Shown here: piece after piece, positions 36,601 to 44,122 of the stretch
How the letters are laid out: each line of letters opens with the position of its first letter
How positions within the stretch are numbered: position 1 is the stretch's first letter
From: Deltaproteobacteria bacterium
GTDB lineage: Bacteria > Myxococcota_A > Polyangia > Polyangiales > Ga0077539
Direction: 5' to 3'
Assembly: GCA_016218725.1 (NCBI GenBank)
Contig: JACRDB010000085.1
Span: 1-64,000, forward strand
Length of the DNA stretch: 64,000 bases
The notes under the pieces: generated by a model
Seen by the model: the letters and a program-made list of their open reading frames with translations, nothing else
What the model was told of the DNA's origin: nothing
Databases searched by the model: none
Translations under genes and position numbers: made by a program

Positions 36601-37409
36601 GCGCCACGCGCAACGAGCTGGTGGTGCTCGACCTCGACAAGCTCACCGTGTGCCGCCGAATCCCGATCCCGGCACGCGCGACCGGTCCTGCGATCCCCAC
36701 GGACGTGGTGATCCCCCGGCGAGCGCCGATCCTGTGTCGCCGAGCCCCTCCCCCCGACGCCGGCGCCGACGCGGGCCCTCCGCCGCCCGCGCCACCGGAG
36801 CGGGGCCGCGCCTATGTGTCCCTCGCGGGCCTGGACGCGACCCCCGGAGACGCCGTGGCCGTCATCGACCTCGACGAGGTGACCTTCTGCAGAGGCGCCG
36901 GCGGCGGGATCATCCGGTACCTCACCCTCCCCGGGGGATCCATCGGACCGAGGTCCCTGAGCCTCTCTCCCGACGGGACGCGCCTGGCGGTGGCGGGCTA
37001 CAACCTCTCTCGGAGCTACGTGATCGATCCCTGCGACGGGAGCGTGGCCTTCGACGTAGGCACCGCCGGTGGCACCAACCCCTTCGGCGTCGGCTGGTCC
37101 CCCTCTGGGAGCGCCGTCTTCTGGTGCAACCGCACGGGGATCACCGGCTCGCCCTTCTCGTTCAACGGCACCCTCTGGGGCCTCTGGCCCGGCATCGGCG
37201 GCCTCCGAGGCTGGCTCGCCACGGAGCGCAACTGCCGCGCCTTCACCTTTGGCACCGACGGCGCCTGGCTCTACGCGGGAGACGAGAACGGGCGCCTCAC
37301 CGCCATCCCGGTCCCGACCCCCGCAGGAATGGGCCCCAGCACCGTGTACCCCGGAGGTCCGAGCCTCCCCTTCCTCGGCGGGAGCATCCTGAGGCTCGTC
37401 AACCTCTAG
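33612..37409 (+). CDS. Large lipoprotein with Ig-like domains, HExxH metalloprotease-like domain and propeller repeats
   Basis: A 1265-residue lipoprotein (LASC, Cys20). After an Asp/Ala/Pro linker (to about 145) come bacterial Ig-like domains (about 155-480), for example TIELVLRIDV and RHTLTLRLSDARGATAMASVEVVV. A zinc-type motif HEYGHFVHE (680-688) is followed about 27 residues later by YGEGFATFWGNL, whose Glu is a plausible third ligand (gluzincin-like). The last 350 residues have propeller-like repeats (GVAVTPDGRFALLAHG, SLSPDGTRLAVAGYN, VVLDLDKLTVC). A surface peptidase is likely; activity is inferred. A possible promoter TTGACC is at 33576-33581. Confidence 0.82.
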   Translation: MVPRRVAWVVWLVLALLASCGGGEGPAEGGPREDQSPTELPRDVALPDAPVGDGALDAPRDGAPQDSSPPAMDASPEADAAAQDGTSPDALDAPGADAPSGEAAAPDLPPSDVSMMDRPPMDAPEPMDTTSTEDTSSPRPDRPTGDLGPSRGAPTLVILSPTPRAMVRDTIELVLRIDVPDGLGALEASIDGVVRARVINLEPELSLDTDGLTAGRHTLTLRLSDARGATAMASVEVVVTDPVVVGVDSVTPSRASFRNGEALELTLETRGPARVTGDFSALDTGWDPSRVTVTDLGGGRVALRYPISATNAREDGLHRALLRVEDRGRPGSALEVPVPLRLENVPPVGFSLDGDVFLRDPAPAVASTGAGDPLAITAASVAGPLVRERDVALSIAWSAAPESPVVSLRLREEGTAGTRVLPLRAGTTRADVTLREAPGVALTTGLHRLTLQVVDARGVASAPRTVAVLVEPLAVGGPMAPMVVVGGVYFTKRVAVDTVACRYLGAARTTVVFPLEAPAQVRLIQVLDSAVLARGTVGAGGAFRLSASVPRGVLVRVDLETTIGSPPDLRVVNRLDFAHVHRGTPFASASGVTAQDVRVPVTSAGSINLLDVVWSARAFAISNIPTTVAMPPLTVRWEAGWSNECSTSCYSPAAGARPHRLLIQGLPGDPDEWDDLVVRHEYGHFVHEVFSRSSNPGGEHSSTTQVTPPLAYGEGFATFWGNLSANSNCYWDVTGRGGGARRIDVIGRIPVGTSPPDTHLGDLSEGAVTAILWTIAHAPAFSVAGRPALEGLNHAFFNYLPGVPDRAPAGADLNDALDGWLCARSCLEASMRRYAVGTWEFAYENPERFVACLSPFRDSDLGVTGRRCVGEGTLVLQRTGLARFLLSSGRISRQFMAGAPDGVVPLPNSAGDVAVVRPLSGNPTRAVVSNLSEGTASVINLQRGVEAEVDIDNNPSTRFPPSAPPGINRFDIGMGTGGTRGVAVTPDGRFALLAHGSATRNELVVLDLDKLTVCRRIPIPARATGPAIPTDVVIPRRAPILCRRAPPPDAGADAGPPPPAPPERGRAYVSLAGLDATPGDAVAVIDLDEVTFCRGAGGGIIRYLTLPGGSIGPRSLSLSPDGTRLAVAGYNLSRSYVIDPCDGSVAFDVGTAGGTNPFGVGWSPSGSAVFWCNRTGITGSPFSFNGTLWGLWPGIGGLRGWLATERNCRAFTFGTDGAWLYAGDENGRLTAIPVPTPAGMGPSTVYPGGPSLPFLGGSILRLVNL

Positions 37410-37513
37410 GAGACTATATCTTCATGTAGTACATGCAGGGTACAACAACAACCTTAACACCTTGATCCATCCCTGAGATATTCTTGATAACTATTTGAAT
37501 TTATTGAAATTTC
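37410..37513. other. AT-rich intergenic island between convergent genes
   Basis: 104 bases with about one third G+C, against a GC-rich background. It contains a perfect palindrome CATGTA-G-TACATG at 37423-37435. No clear hairpin followed by a T-run was found. Every other convergent pair in this window is separated by at most 20 bases or overlaps. Confidence 0.8.
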
Positions 37514-39997
37514 TTACGAGCCTGGCATGCACACATAGATGGTGGAGGGGATTGCCCGCCCGGTGCTTGAAGTGTAGCTGGCCATGGCTCGGAAGGGGCT
37601 CGCGCGGAACCCCGAGGGGCAGGCGCAGCCCGAGGTGAAGGGGTTCGAGGCGCGGCAGCCCATACCCCCGGTGATGGGGTCGTCCACCTGGTAGGCCCCG
37701 CCGAAGTCCCGGGGCCCGGAGGCTCCCCGGCGGAGACAGACCCCGAGGGTGGCCGGGGCGTGGCGACCGGGGCATGCCTCCGCGACGACGCTCAGGTTCA
37801 CGCGCTCGGCCCCGCCGGGGCAGCCGCACGAGGGCGGTGAGCGCTGGGTGTTGGGCACCCGGCATGTCGGGACACAGGTTCCCACGGCGGGGGTGAGGAG
37901 GAACACGCCCGCGAAGGTGTCGTCCGGCAGTGGGGTGACTGGACCGCAGAAGGCCAGGTCGCCCGGCACGAGGGAGAAGGCCATGGGGTCGGCCCCGCAG
38001 TCCGCGGGCATCATCCCCGCATCGATGAAGGTCCTGCGGGTGTCCGCGGTGCAGCCGCAGTCCCCGGTCAGCGGGTTGCGGTCCCGGCAGGTGGTGCCGC
38101 ACTGCGCCCACGCCCCCCCGAAGCGCGGAGAGCAGCCACACCAGGCCTCGGCCAGGGAGCGCGGGGTGGCGCCCGCGCTGGAACGAGGCACATACACGTA
38201 GTCCCGGCCGCCGAGGTAGTGACACACGGGCTCCAGCGCGTGGTCATAGGCGTCCACGGAGGTGCCCACCCGGAGGTGGCGCTCGGTGAACTCCGTGCAG
38301 GCCTCGCAGGCGGCGGCGTGGCCCTCGGCGTCCAGGATGACGTCTCGGGAGCGGGCCCGGAGGGCCTCCAGGGACGCGGTGGTGGTCTGAGGGCACCAGT
38401 CCGCGGCGTGGGCGCGGTGGAACATCCGCGCGAGAGCGAGGGCCCGGTCGGCCATGGACACACCGTCACCTGGAGAGCTCACGGAGCGCGTCGCGGGCCA
38501 CGGCAGGAGCGGGTCGATGTAGCGCGCGAGGCGCTCGGGGTGCACATAGGCGCTGTTCTCGCGCATCCCGAGGAAGGGAATTGGCGCGCGGGCCATGGTG
38601 GTCCCGAAGGGGTCGCGGATGGCCAGCAGTCGGGCCAGCACCGAGGTGCGGAAGAAATCGTCGCGGAACTCCCGCGCGAGGCTCAGCGGGATGGGCGCCA
38701 TTCCGACGCTGGCGGCCGCTTCTGCGACGGCGGGCGTGAGGTGATAGCCGGACCAGCCGTCGAGGTCGAGGCGAGCCTGAAGGCCGCGATTGACGAAATC
38801 GATCCCGGTCCCGAAGCTCATCGCGAAATTCGTCGCTCGCTGCTGGTAGCAAGGGGACTCTGGCGTGGAGGGGTCCGCGAGCACCAGGGACGAAGTGTCC
38901 CCACGCGGGCTGAGCTCTCCAGGGGCGTGCCCCAGCGCCTCATAGACGGACCGGAGCCCGACCACCGAGCAGCCGAGGAGGCGATCGATCTGGGCGCGGT
39001 GGAGCGCCTCCCTTGGGAGCGCCCGCGAGAGGAAGAAATCACCGACACCCCGTGCCGGAGCGATGCCGGGGAAGACGTAGGTGACCGGGGCGTGAGGGCC
39101 GCACATCCCGTCGTTGCAGTCGAGCATGGACGTGAGCCCGCGCTCCTCCAACATTGGCTGGACCACCCCGCGGGTCCCGTGGATGATCCCCGCCGCGGCT
39201 CCGATCAGAACGGCGCGGGTGCGTGGCTGGTCCGGGGGGAAATCCAGGAGGTCGGGGGAGCCCCAGCGGTTCCACAGGTGCCCCATGGACCAGGAATCCT
39301 GGAGGTAGTGCTGCGCGTGGGCCTCCATGGTGAGCGCCTCGACCTCGCATGCCTCGACGAAGGTCGAATGCGCTCCAGGCCCACCATCCGCGGCGGTGAG
39401 CCTCGACCGGACGGACGCGCACTCCCGGGCCCTCTGCCGCGCGAGGTCATGGAGGTACTGGTAGAAATACCCTGTCTGCGGCGGGAAGTGATTGGAGTTC
39501 ACGCCCCCCATGTGGGACGCGAAGTCATGGCACTCCGCCGGGCTCGCGATGACCTCGATCAGGGGGCAGTGCTCCATGCCCGTGGCCCAGTCCCAGAGGC
39601 TGTAGGCAAAGTCCGGGAGCTGCGCCAGCTCCGCGATCTGCCAGGTGCGCTCCCGGACCCTCTCAGCCCGCGCGAAGGGCACTGGCAGATAGGAAGGGAC
39701 CGTGTATGCGGCGGTCGCGATCGGGAAGTTCCCGGTGAAGACCCGCACGTTGACATCACCGCTGCACACTCGCTCCGGCAAGCCGGCCAGGTCGCACGCC
39801 TCGACGAAGAGCTGCCGGTGTTCGGTGTTGCGCCCGATCCAGCGCTGGTGCGCAGTGAAGGGCCCCGCTGGACAGCGAGGTCCGAAATCGTCCGGCCTCG
39901 CCGGGACCCCAGGGAGCCGGAGGTAGCACTCCGAGTCCCACGCCCACGCCGCGGGCGCATGGAGGACCGCTGCCAGCGCGAAGACTCCGGCCCTCAC
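37514..39997 (-). CDS. Secreted phospholipase C-like/zinc-site protein with Cys-rich C-terminus
   Basis: An 827-residue exported protein. GTG 39997 overlaps the upstream stop, and the signal peptide ends near HAPAAWA. A helical N-terminal region contains HAQHYLQDSWSMGHLW (His230, Asp234, His at about 240), resembling the HYLQDxxxxGHxx metal-binding motif of zinc-dependent phospholipase C/S1-P1 nuclease families. Earlier His residues such as ECHDFASHMGG and NSNHFPPQ could complete a trinuclear site. From about 600 the protein is Cys-rich (CGCSPRFGGAWAQCGTTCRDRN). The stop is TAA, uncommon here. Enzyme activity is a hypothesis. Confidence 0.7.
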   Translation of the reverse strand: MRAGVFALAAVLHAPAAWAWDSECYLRLPGVPARPDDFGPRCPAGPFTAHQRWIGRNTEHRQLFVEACDLAGLPERVCSGDVNVRVFTGNFPIATAAYTVPSYLPVPFARAERVRERTWQIAELAQLPDFAYSLWDWATGMEHCPLIEVIASPAECHDFASHMGGVNSNHFPPQTGYFYQYLHDLARQRARECASVRSRLTAADGGPGAHSTFVEACEVEALTMEAHAQHYLQDSWSMGHLWNRWGSPDLLDFPPDQPRTRAVLIGAAAGIIHGTRGVVQPMLEERGLTSMLDCNDGMCGPHAPVTYVFPGIAPARGVGDFFLSRALPREALHRAQIDRLLGCSVVGLRSVYEALGHAPGELSPRGDTSSLVLADPSTPESPCYQQRATNFAMSFGTGIDFVNRGLQARLDLDGWSGYHLTPAVAEAAASVGMAPIPLSLAREFRDDFFRTSVLARLLAIRDPFGTTMARAPIPFLGMRENSAYVHPERLARYIDPLLPWPATRSVSSPGDGVSMADRALALARMFHRAHAADWCPQTTTASLEALRARSRDVILDAEGHAAACEACTEFTERHLRVGTSVDAYDHALEPVCHYLGGRDYVYVPRSSAGATPRSLAEAWCGCSPRFGGAWAQCGTTCRDRNPLTGDCGCTADTRRTFIDAGMMPADCGADPMAFSLVPGDLAFCGPVTPLPDDTFAGVFLLTPAVGTCVPTCRVPNTQRSPPSCGCPGGAERVNLSVVAEACPGRHAPATLGVCLRRGASGPRDFGGAYQVDDPITGGMGCRASNPFTSGCACPSGFRASPFRAMASYTSSTGRAIPSTIYVCMPGS

Positions 39998-40839
39998 GGC
40001 GCACCCCGGATGCTCTCTAGCAGGCCCGGGAAGCACTCCCTGCGCTCCAGGTACACCTCCGTGAAGGCCTCCAGCTCCGGGCGACCTTCGCCACGGAGTC
40101 GCTCGTACGCACCCACGCACGCCGAGGGACAGCACGCCCCGGGCTCCTCCCAGGGCCTCGCGGTGGCGCACACCGGCGCCCACACCGTACACGCGTCCAG
40201 CGAGCGCGACGGCGGCGAGAAGCACCGCGTCACGAGGTCCAGGCACTGCCCGTGGGCGGTCACCGCGTCGCGTAACGTGGGGTCGAGCTCGAGCTGGATG
40301 CCCTGCATCTGCAGGAGTATCGGCCTCCCGGCGTCGGAGCGAGGGAAGGGGAGCGCCGAGAGGTCCGGCGGCGGCGGCAGCGGCGGCACCTCGATCCGCG
40401 GAGGTCTGGTGTACCCGCCCGCCTCCGCCGCGTCCGTCGTGTCCGTCGCTCCGGCGCCATCGTCTCCGGCGGGTCCGTCGTCCGCGGGCGCCGACCCGTC
40501 CGCTGGCGGCGCCCCCAGGTCCGAGGGCGCCTCGCCAGGGTCCGCGTCCATGGTGGCGATGGCGCTGTCAGCGTCCGCGGTCCAGGCGTCCGTAGGGTCT
40601 CCGAGCGCGTCCATGCCGGGCCTCTCCTCGGGCCCGTCGCGGGCCTCCCCTGGCGGGTCGTCCAGGCCCTGCTCCATGGTCCCTGCGTCCATGAACGTTG
40701 GACCGGTGTCCTCGTCCCGGGCGTCCGGCGCCGGAGCCAGGTCGGTGGCTCCATCCACCCTTGGCGATGCGTCCGGTGGTGCCGCGGACGTACACGCCAG
40801 GGCGCTCCAGAAGAGGCCGAGGGTCCACCGCGCGCGCAT
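39994..40839 (-). CDS. Lipoprotein with Asp/Ala/Pro linker and Cys-rich C-terminal domain
   Basis: A 281-residue lipoprotein starting at ATG 40839 (a longer in-frame ATG exists at 40854). The lipobox SALAC has Cys16. The next 140 residues are mainly Asp, Ala, Pro and Gly. The C-terminal domain (about 170-281) contains six Cys, for example HGQCLDLVTRCFSPPSRSLDACT and ACCPSACVGAYERLR, a helical disulfide-bonded arrangement. It overlaps the phospholipase-like gene by GTGA, so it may be the partner or processing factor for that protein. Family unknown. Confidence 0.8.
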   Translation of the reverse strand: MRARWTLGLFWSALACTSAAPPDASPRVDGATDLAPAPDARDEDTGPTFMDAGTMEQGLDDPPGEARDGPEERPGMDALGDPTDAWTADADSAIATMDADPGEAPSDLGAPPADGSAPADDGPAGDDGAGATDTTDAAEAGGYTRPPRIEVPPLPPPPDLSALPFPRSDAGRPILLQMQGIQLELDPTLRDAVTAHGQCLDLVTRCFSPPSRSLDACTVWAPVCATARPWEEPGACCPSACVGAYERLRGEGRPELEAFTEVYLERRECFPGLLESIRGAP

Positions 40840-40845
40840 CACCCG

Positions 40846-40851
40846 AGGGTA
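40846..40851 (-). promoter_or_regulatory. Candidate -10 box (TACCCT), leaderless
   Basis: On the minus strand GGTG-TACCCT is followed by six bases and the ATG of the lipoprotein at 39994-40839. This gives a leaderless geometry. Confidence 0.35.
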
Positions 40852-40895
40852 CACCGCTTTACGGTGAGGTGATCACCCCTGCGCCGGAGCGCCCT

Positions 40896-41429
40896 TCAGG
40901 AGCGCGTCGGGAGCGTCGGCGTGACCATCGCCATGTCGCCCATGCGCATGTTGCGCTCCTGCACCGGGGGAGGTTGCACAGGCGGCGGCCTCGGAGCCGG
41001 AGGGTGCACCAGCGGCGCCGCCCCGGGAGCCCTCGGAGGAGGCGTGCGAGCGGACGGCGGCGTGGGACGCGGCGGGGGCACCGGCGTCACCGCCACGGGC
41101 TCCCCGAGCGTGAGCATGGGCTCCGGCACCGACGACGGCGGCGGCGCGGGCCCCGGACCCACCGAGGGGACCTGCTGCACCGGCGCGATCACCACCGAGG
41201 GCGCGTGAGGGAGGAGCCCCGTGGCCACCCCCACCTGCCGCAGGCCCTCCGTGGCCGAGCCCTGACGAAGGGCCCTCGCGGCCGTGGCCCCGTGGTGTTG
41301 GAGCTCGTCCGCCCGGGTGCCGCAGCTCGCCGTCTCACAGCCCGCCCCCACCCCGAGGAGCGCCGAGAGCGACGCCAGCAGCGGGATCGTGTGCGGTGTG
41401 CGGGCAGGCTGCGGTCGGCGTCGCGTCAT
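40896..41429 (-). CDS. Small Pro-rich lipoprotein
   Basis: A 177-residue lipoprotein with a long basic N-region (TRRRPQPAR) and lipobox VGAGC (Cys31). An N-terminal helical segment, TRADELQHHGATAARALRQG, is followed by about 90 residues rich in Pro and Val and a short Met-rich tail (RNMRMGDMAMV). The architecture suggests a periplasm-spanning lipoprotein that might bind peptidoglycan or a partner through its tail, but there is no recognisable domain. ATG 41429 is chosen over 41456 because it starts the lipoprotein signal. Confidence 0.7.
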   Translation of the reverse strand: MTRRRPQPARTPHTIPLLASLSALLGVGAGCETASCGTRADELQHHGATAARALRQGSATEGLRQVGVATGLLPHAPSVVIAPVQQVPSVGPGPAPPPSSVPEPMLTLGEPVAVTPVPPPRPTPPSARTPPPRAPGAAPLVHPPAPRPPPVQPPPVQERNMRMGDMAMVTPTLPTRS

Positions 41430-41559
41430 GGAGGGCCTCGTCCACGGTGGGACCACCCTGCGCTACCCATCCTTGGGACCCTCCCGGTGATGTCTGGAGA
41501 GGTGATATCATGTAGGATAGAACGCAGTGATGTTCCTGGGCCGATATCTGTACTTTTCT
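41430..41559. promoter_or_regulatory. Intergenic control region of the small Pro-rich lipoprotein
   Basis: 130 bases, relatively AT-rich at 41495-41565. They carry a TATCCT (41512-41517, minus strand) and two GATATC palindromes (about 41504-41509 and 41543-41548) near each other, and TAGCGC further downstream. One or more may be promoter or operator elements. No protein-coding frame is seen. Confidence 0.35.
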
Positions 41560-42525
41560 TTATGCAGCCAGGCCCTCGCGAGCCCTCGGGCCGGAGGCGG
41601 GCACCGTGGGGGCGACCAGGCGCCTGCGGGCGCTCCAGCAGGCCACCTGGAGGGCCTCCCGGTCGGGGGTGAGGCCCGCGCGCCAGAGGGCCTCTTCGTA
41701 GGCGCCCAGGAGCTCCAGGGCGGTGCCGGGGCGCGCCTCGGGGTCGAGCTCCAGGGCCCGGTCCAGCACCTGGGCGAGCACCCTCGGGACCTGTGGGCAC
41801 ACGTCCCTCACGGGCACCCTCGGGGCGCCCATCCACGACGCCACGCGGCGGGCCCGGTCGGAGATGTGGTCGAAGAGCCTGCGCCCGGCCAGGGCCTCCC
41901 AGAGCACCGCGGCGGCGCCGTAGAGGTCCCCTCGGGTGCCGTGGACGCGCCCCTTGAACACCTCGGGAGGGAGGTACCCGAGCTTGCCCCGGGCGCTCCC
42001 TCGGGGGCTGGCGCGGGTGTGCAGGAGCGAGCGCGCCAGGCCGAAGTCCGCCAGCCTCGCCACGCCGTCGGTGCCCACCAGCACGTTGGAGAGCGAGAGG
42101 TCCCGGTGGAGCACCCTCCCGGCGCAGCCGTGCACGGCCACCAGGGCCTCCAGGAGGTCCCGTCCCACGCACAGCGCCGCCTCCAGGGGGAGCCCCGCGC
42201 GGCGCGAGGCCAGGAGCGCGTGGAGGTCAAGGCCTTCGACCCACTCCAGCGCGAGCCAGGGACCTCGGTGATCCTCGCCCGCGCCGAGGTAGCGCACCAC
42301 CCGGGGGTGCGACAGCATCGCGGTGATTCGCACCTCGTCGGCGAAGAGGTCCCGCGCCTCCGAGGAGCCCACCAGGTGCGGGAGGATGCGCTTGAGCGCC
42401 GCGGGCTCGCCGTCGGCCTCGCGCGTCGCGCGCCAGATGCGCGCCATGCCTCCGTCCGCGGAGGCGTGCTCGAGCCTCCAGGGGCCGACCAGGGCGCCCG
42501 CTTCGTCCGTCGCGTGTCGTCTCAC
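41560..42525 (-). CDS. Ser/Thr protein kinase (Hanks type)
   Basis: A 321-residue cytoplasmic eukaryotic-like kinase without a transmembrane segment. Seen: glycine loop ASADGGMARIWRA (a GGM-type loop), Lys in PAALKRI, HRDLSLSN catalytic loop, ADFGLAR, and LPPEVF in place of APE with the C-lobe continuing (GTRGDLYGAAAVLWEALAG). All residues for phosphotransfer are present. The helical C-terminus (about 250-321) ends without an obvious sensor domain. The longer frame would start at TTG 42582; GTG 42525 is preferred because the kinase domain begins about ten residues later. It lies 46 bases after the C2-like lipoprotein gene, likely in the same operon. Confidence 0.9.
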   Translation of the reverse strand: MRRHATDEAGALVGPWRLEHASADGGMARIWRATREADGEPAALKRILPHLVGSSEARDLFADEVRITAMLSHPRVVRYLGAGEDHRGPWLALEWVEGLDLHALLASRRAGLPLEAALCVGRDLLEALVAVHGCAGRVLHRDLSLSNVLVGTDGVARLADFGLARSLLHTRASPRGSARGKLGYLPPEVFKGRVHGTRGDLYGAAAVLWEALAGRRLFDHISDRARRVASWMGAPRVPVRDVCPQVPRVLAQVLDRALELDPEARPGTALELLGAYEEALWRAGLTPDREALQVACWSARRRLVAPTVPASGPRAREGLAA

Positions 42526-42571
42526 GCCCCAGGGCACTAGCGCGCCGGCGCCCACGCTCGCAAGAAAACGC

Positions 42572-44104
42572 CTACCGGGCAAGCGCCTGGAGCCGCAGCG
42601 TGAGGCTCCCCACGGGCTCCCCCGTGGCGCCCGCCGCGCGCAGCGCGAGCGTCACCTCTCCGCCCTGGGACGGCACCTGGGCCGCGGCGAGGTCCGCCTG
42701 GCCGATGGGCTCCTGCGAGGTGGAGTCGTCGTCGGTCACGGTGAACCGCAGCGGGAGGTCCTCGGCCAGGTCCAGCGGCCCCGGGAGCCAGCGGTTGAAC
42801 GTGGGGTTGTTGTTGTTCTCGAACACCGTCGTGCGGTCCACCGTGCGAGGGTGCCCGAGCGACGTCACCGTCACCTGTACGTCCGCCTCGCCGCCCACCA
42901 GGTCCCAGTCGCGCCCCGAGGGGTTCGTCGGGCGGACCCTCGCGCCGACCAGGAGCACCCTCACGGCGCGGGGCCTGGCGGGCTCCTGGGCCGCGCCCGT
43001 GGTGGGGTTCGACAGCACCCGGTAGCGCACCCTCGCGGGCCCCGCCTGCGAAGACGACAAGAGCAGCAGCGTGGGGCACGTCCCCGCGGGGACGGTCACC
43101 GTACGGAGCTCCCTCCCCGGACCGAGCTCCACCAGCGCGCCCCCGGAGGGCGCCCGGGGAGTCCCCGTCGGGTCCCGGAAGCGCGCGTCGACGTAGCGCC
43201 CGAGGGCCTCTTCGCACACCGTACGGAGCACCGCCCCGTCACCCTCCTCCAGCGCGACCTCCAACGTGCGCGGGGCGCTTACGTCTACCGGGCCGATCAC
43301 GTCCAGGCCGCCGGGCCACACCATGGATCGCTGGTTCACCAGCCACGGGGCGTCCGAGGGGAAGGGCCTCTCGGGCACCTGGCCCCGCTCCAACGAGCCC
43401 ACCATGAAATCCGCCTGCTGCGTCGCCATGGAGAAGGTCATGGTGATCCCCGTGGCCAGCCGGTCCCGGAGCCTCTCGGAGCCGAGCTCCGCGGCCTGCG
43501 TGCGCGCCCTCTCGTCCACGCTCGAGCCCGCCACCTGGGCCACGGTCCCGAGCACGCTCGCGAAGAAGCCCGTAGGCTCCGCCGTCACCACCCCCCTCGG
43601 GGTGATCCTCGCGGTCACCCCGGGCGCCGGGATCATCCACAGCGAGGCCACGCGCCGCGCGCGGTCGTAGCCCACCCTCACGTCCGCCCCCAGCGACGCC
43701 TCGGCATCGAAGAGCAGGTACTGCCGCACCCGAAAGCCCGAGCTCTCCCGGTCCACCCAGGTCCAGCCCTGCCCCCCCATGGTCAGCTCGATGCGGTCCC
43801 CCTGGCGCCGCGCCTCGCACGTCCGGATCCACCAGCGGCCCACGGACGGGAGCGTCCCCGCCGCCGGTCCCCGCACGTCCCCTTCGCCCGGAAGCCCCAG
43901 CCACGAGCCACGAAGCCTCGGGCACAACTGCGGCGTCAACACCTCGCTCACCAGCGCCGTGAGCTCGTCCTCGGTGGCCGCGCCCCCGGAAGGCGCCTCG
44001 GAAACAGTGTGGGCGGGTGTAGGTGTTATCGCACCCTGTGGGGTATTGTGGGCGCAGGTGACAAACACCAGGGCGAGGCACGGAGGGACCACGCGACGGG
44101 GCAT
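42572..44104 (-). CDS. Lipoprotein with C-terminal C2-like domain
   Basis: A 510-residue lipoprotein (lipobox FVTC, Cys17). Residues about 40-370 form an alpha/beta region without a recognised family. The last 130 residues carry the C2 pattern: VLLVGARVRPTNPSGRDWDLVGGEADVQV, then FENNNNPTFN and LRFTVTDDD. These Asp/Asn loops usually bind calcium and anionic lipid. The gene sits between an HD-GYP/receiver protein (18 bases upstream) and a kinase, suggesting one transcription unit; the C2 lipoprotein may be a signalling partner at the periplasmic face. Confidence 0.82.
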   Translation of the reverse strand: MPRRVVPPCLALVFVTCAHNTPQGAITPTPAHTVSEAPSGGAATEDELTALVSEVLTPQLCPRLRGSWLGLPGEGDVRGPAAGTLPSVGRWWIRTCEARRQGDRIELTMGGQGWTWVDRESSGFRVRQYLLFDAEASLGADVRVGYDRARRVASLWMIPAPGVTARITPRGVVTAEPTGFFASVLGTVAQVAGSSVDERARTQAAELGSERLRDRLATGITMTFSMATQQADFMVGSLERGQVPERPFPSDAPWLVNQRSMVWPGGLDVIGPVDVSAPRTLEVALEEGDGAVLRTVCEEALGRYVDARFRDPTGTPRAPSGGALVELGPGRELRTVTVPAGTCPTLLLLSSSQAGPARVRYRVLSNPTTGAAQEPARPRAVRVLLVGARVRPTNPSGRDWDLVGGEADVQVTVTSLGHPRTVDRTTVFENNNNPTFNRWLPGPLDLAEDLPLRFTVTDDDSTSQEPIGQADLAAAQVPSQGGEVTLALRAAGATGEPVGSLTLRLQALAR

Positions 44105-44122
44105 GGACCAGGTGTCTAGAAC

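Noticed and set aside
37436..37475. Intrinsic terminator in the AT-rich island (GCAGGG with CCCTG)
   Set aside because: The stem is five bases with a loop of about 30 and is not followed by a T-run.
41560..42582. TTG start at 42582 for the kinase
   Set aside because: It overlaps the upstream gene and adds a non-kinase stretch; GTG 42525 fits the domain start.
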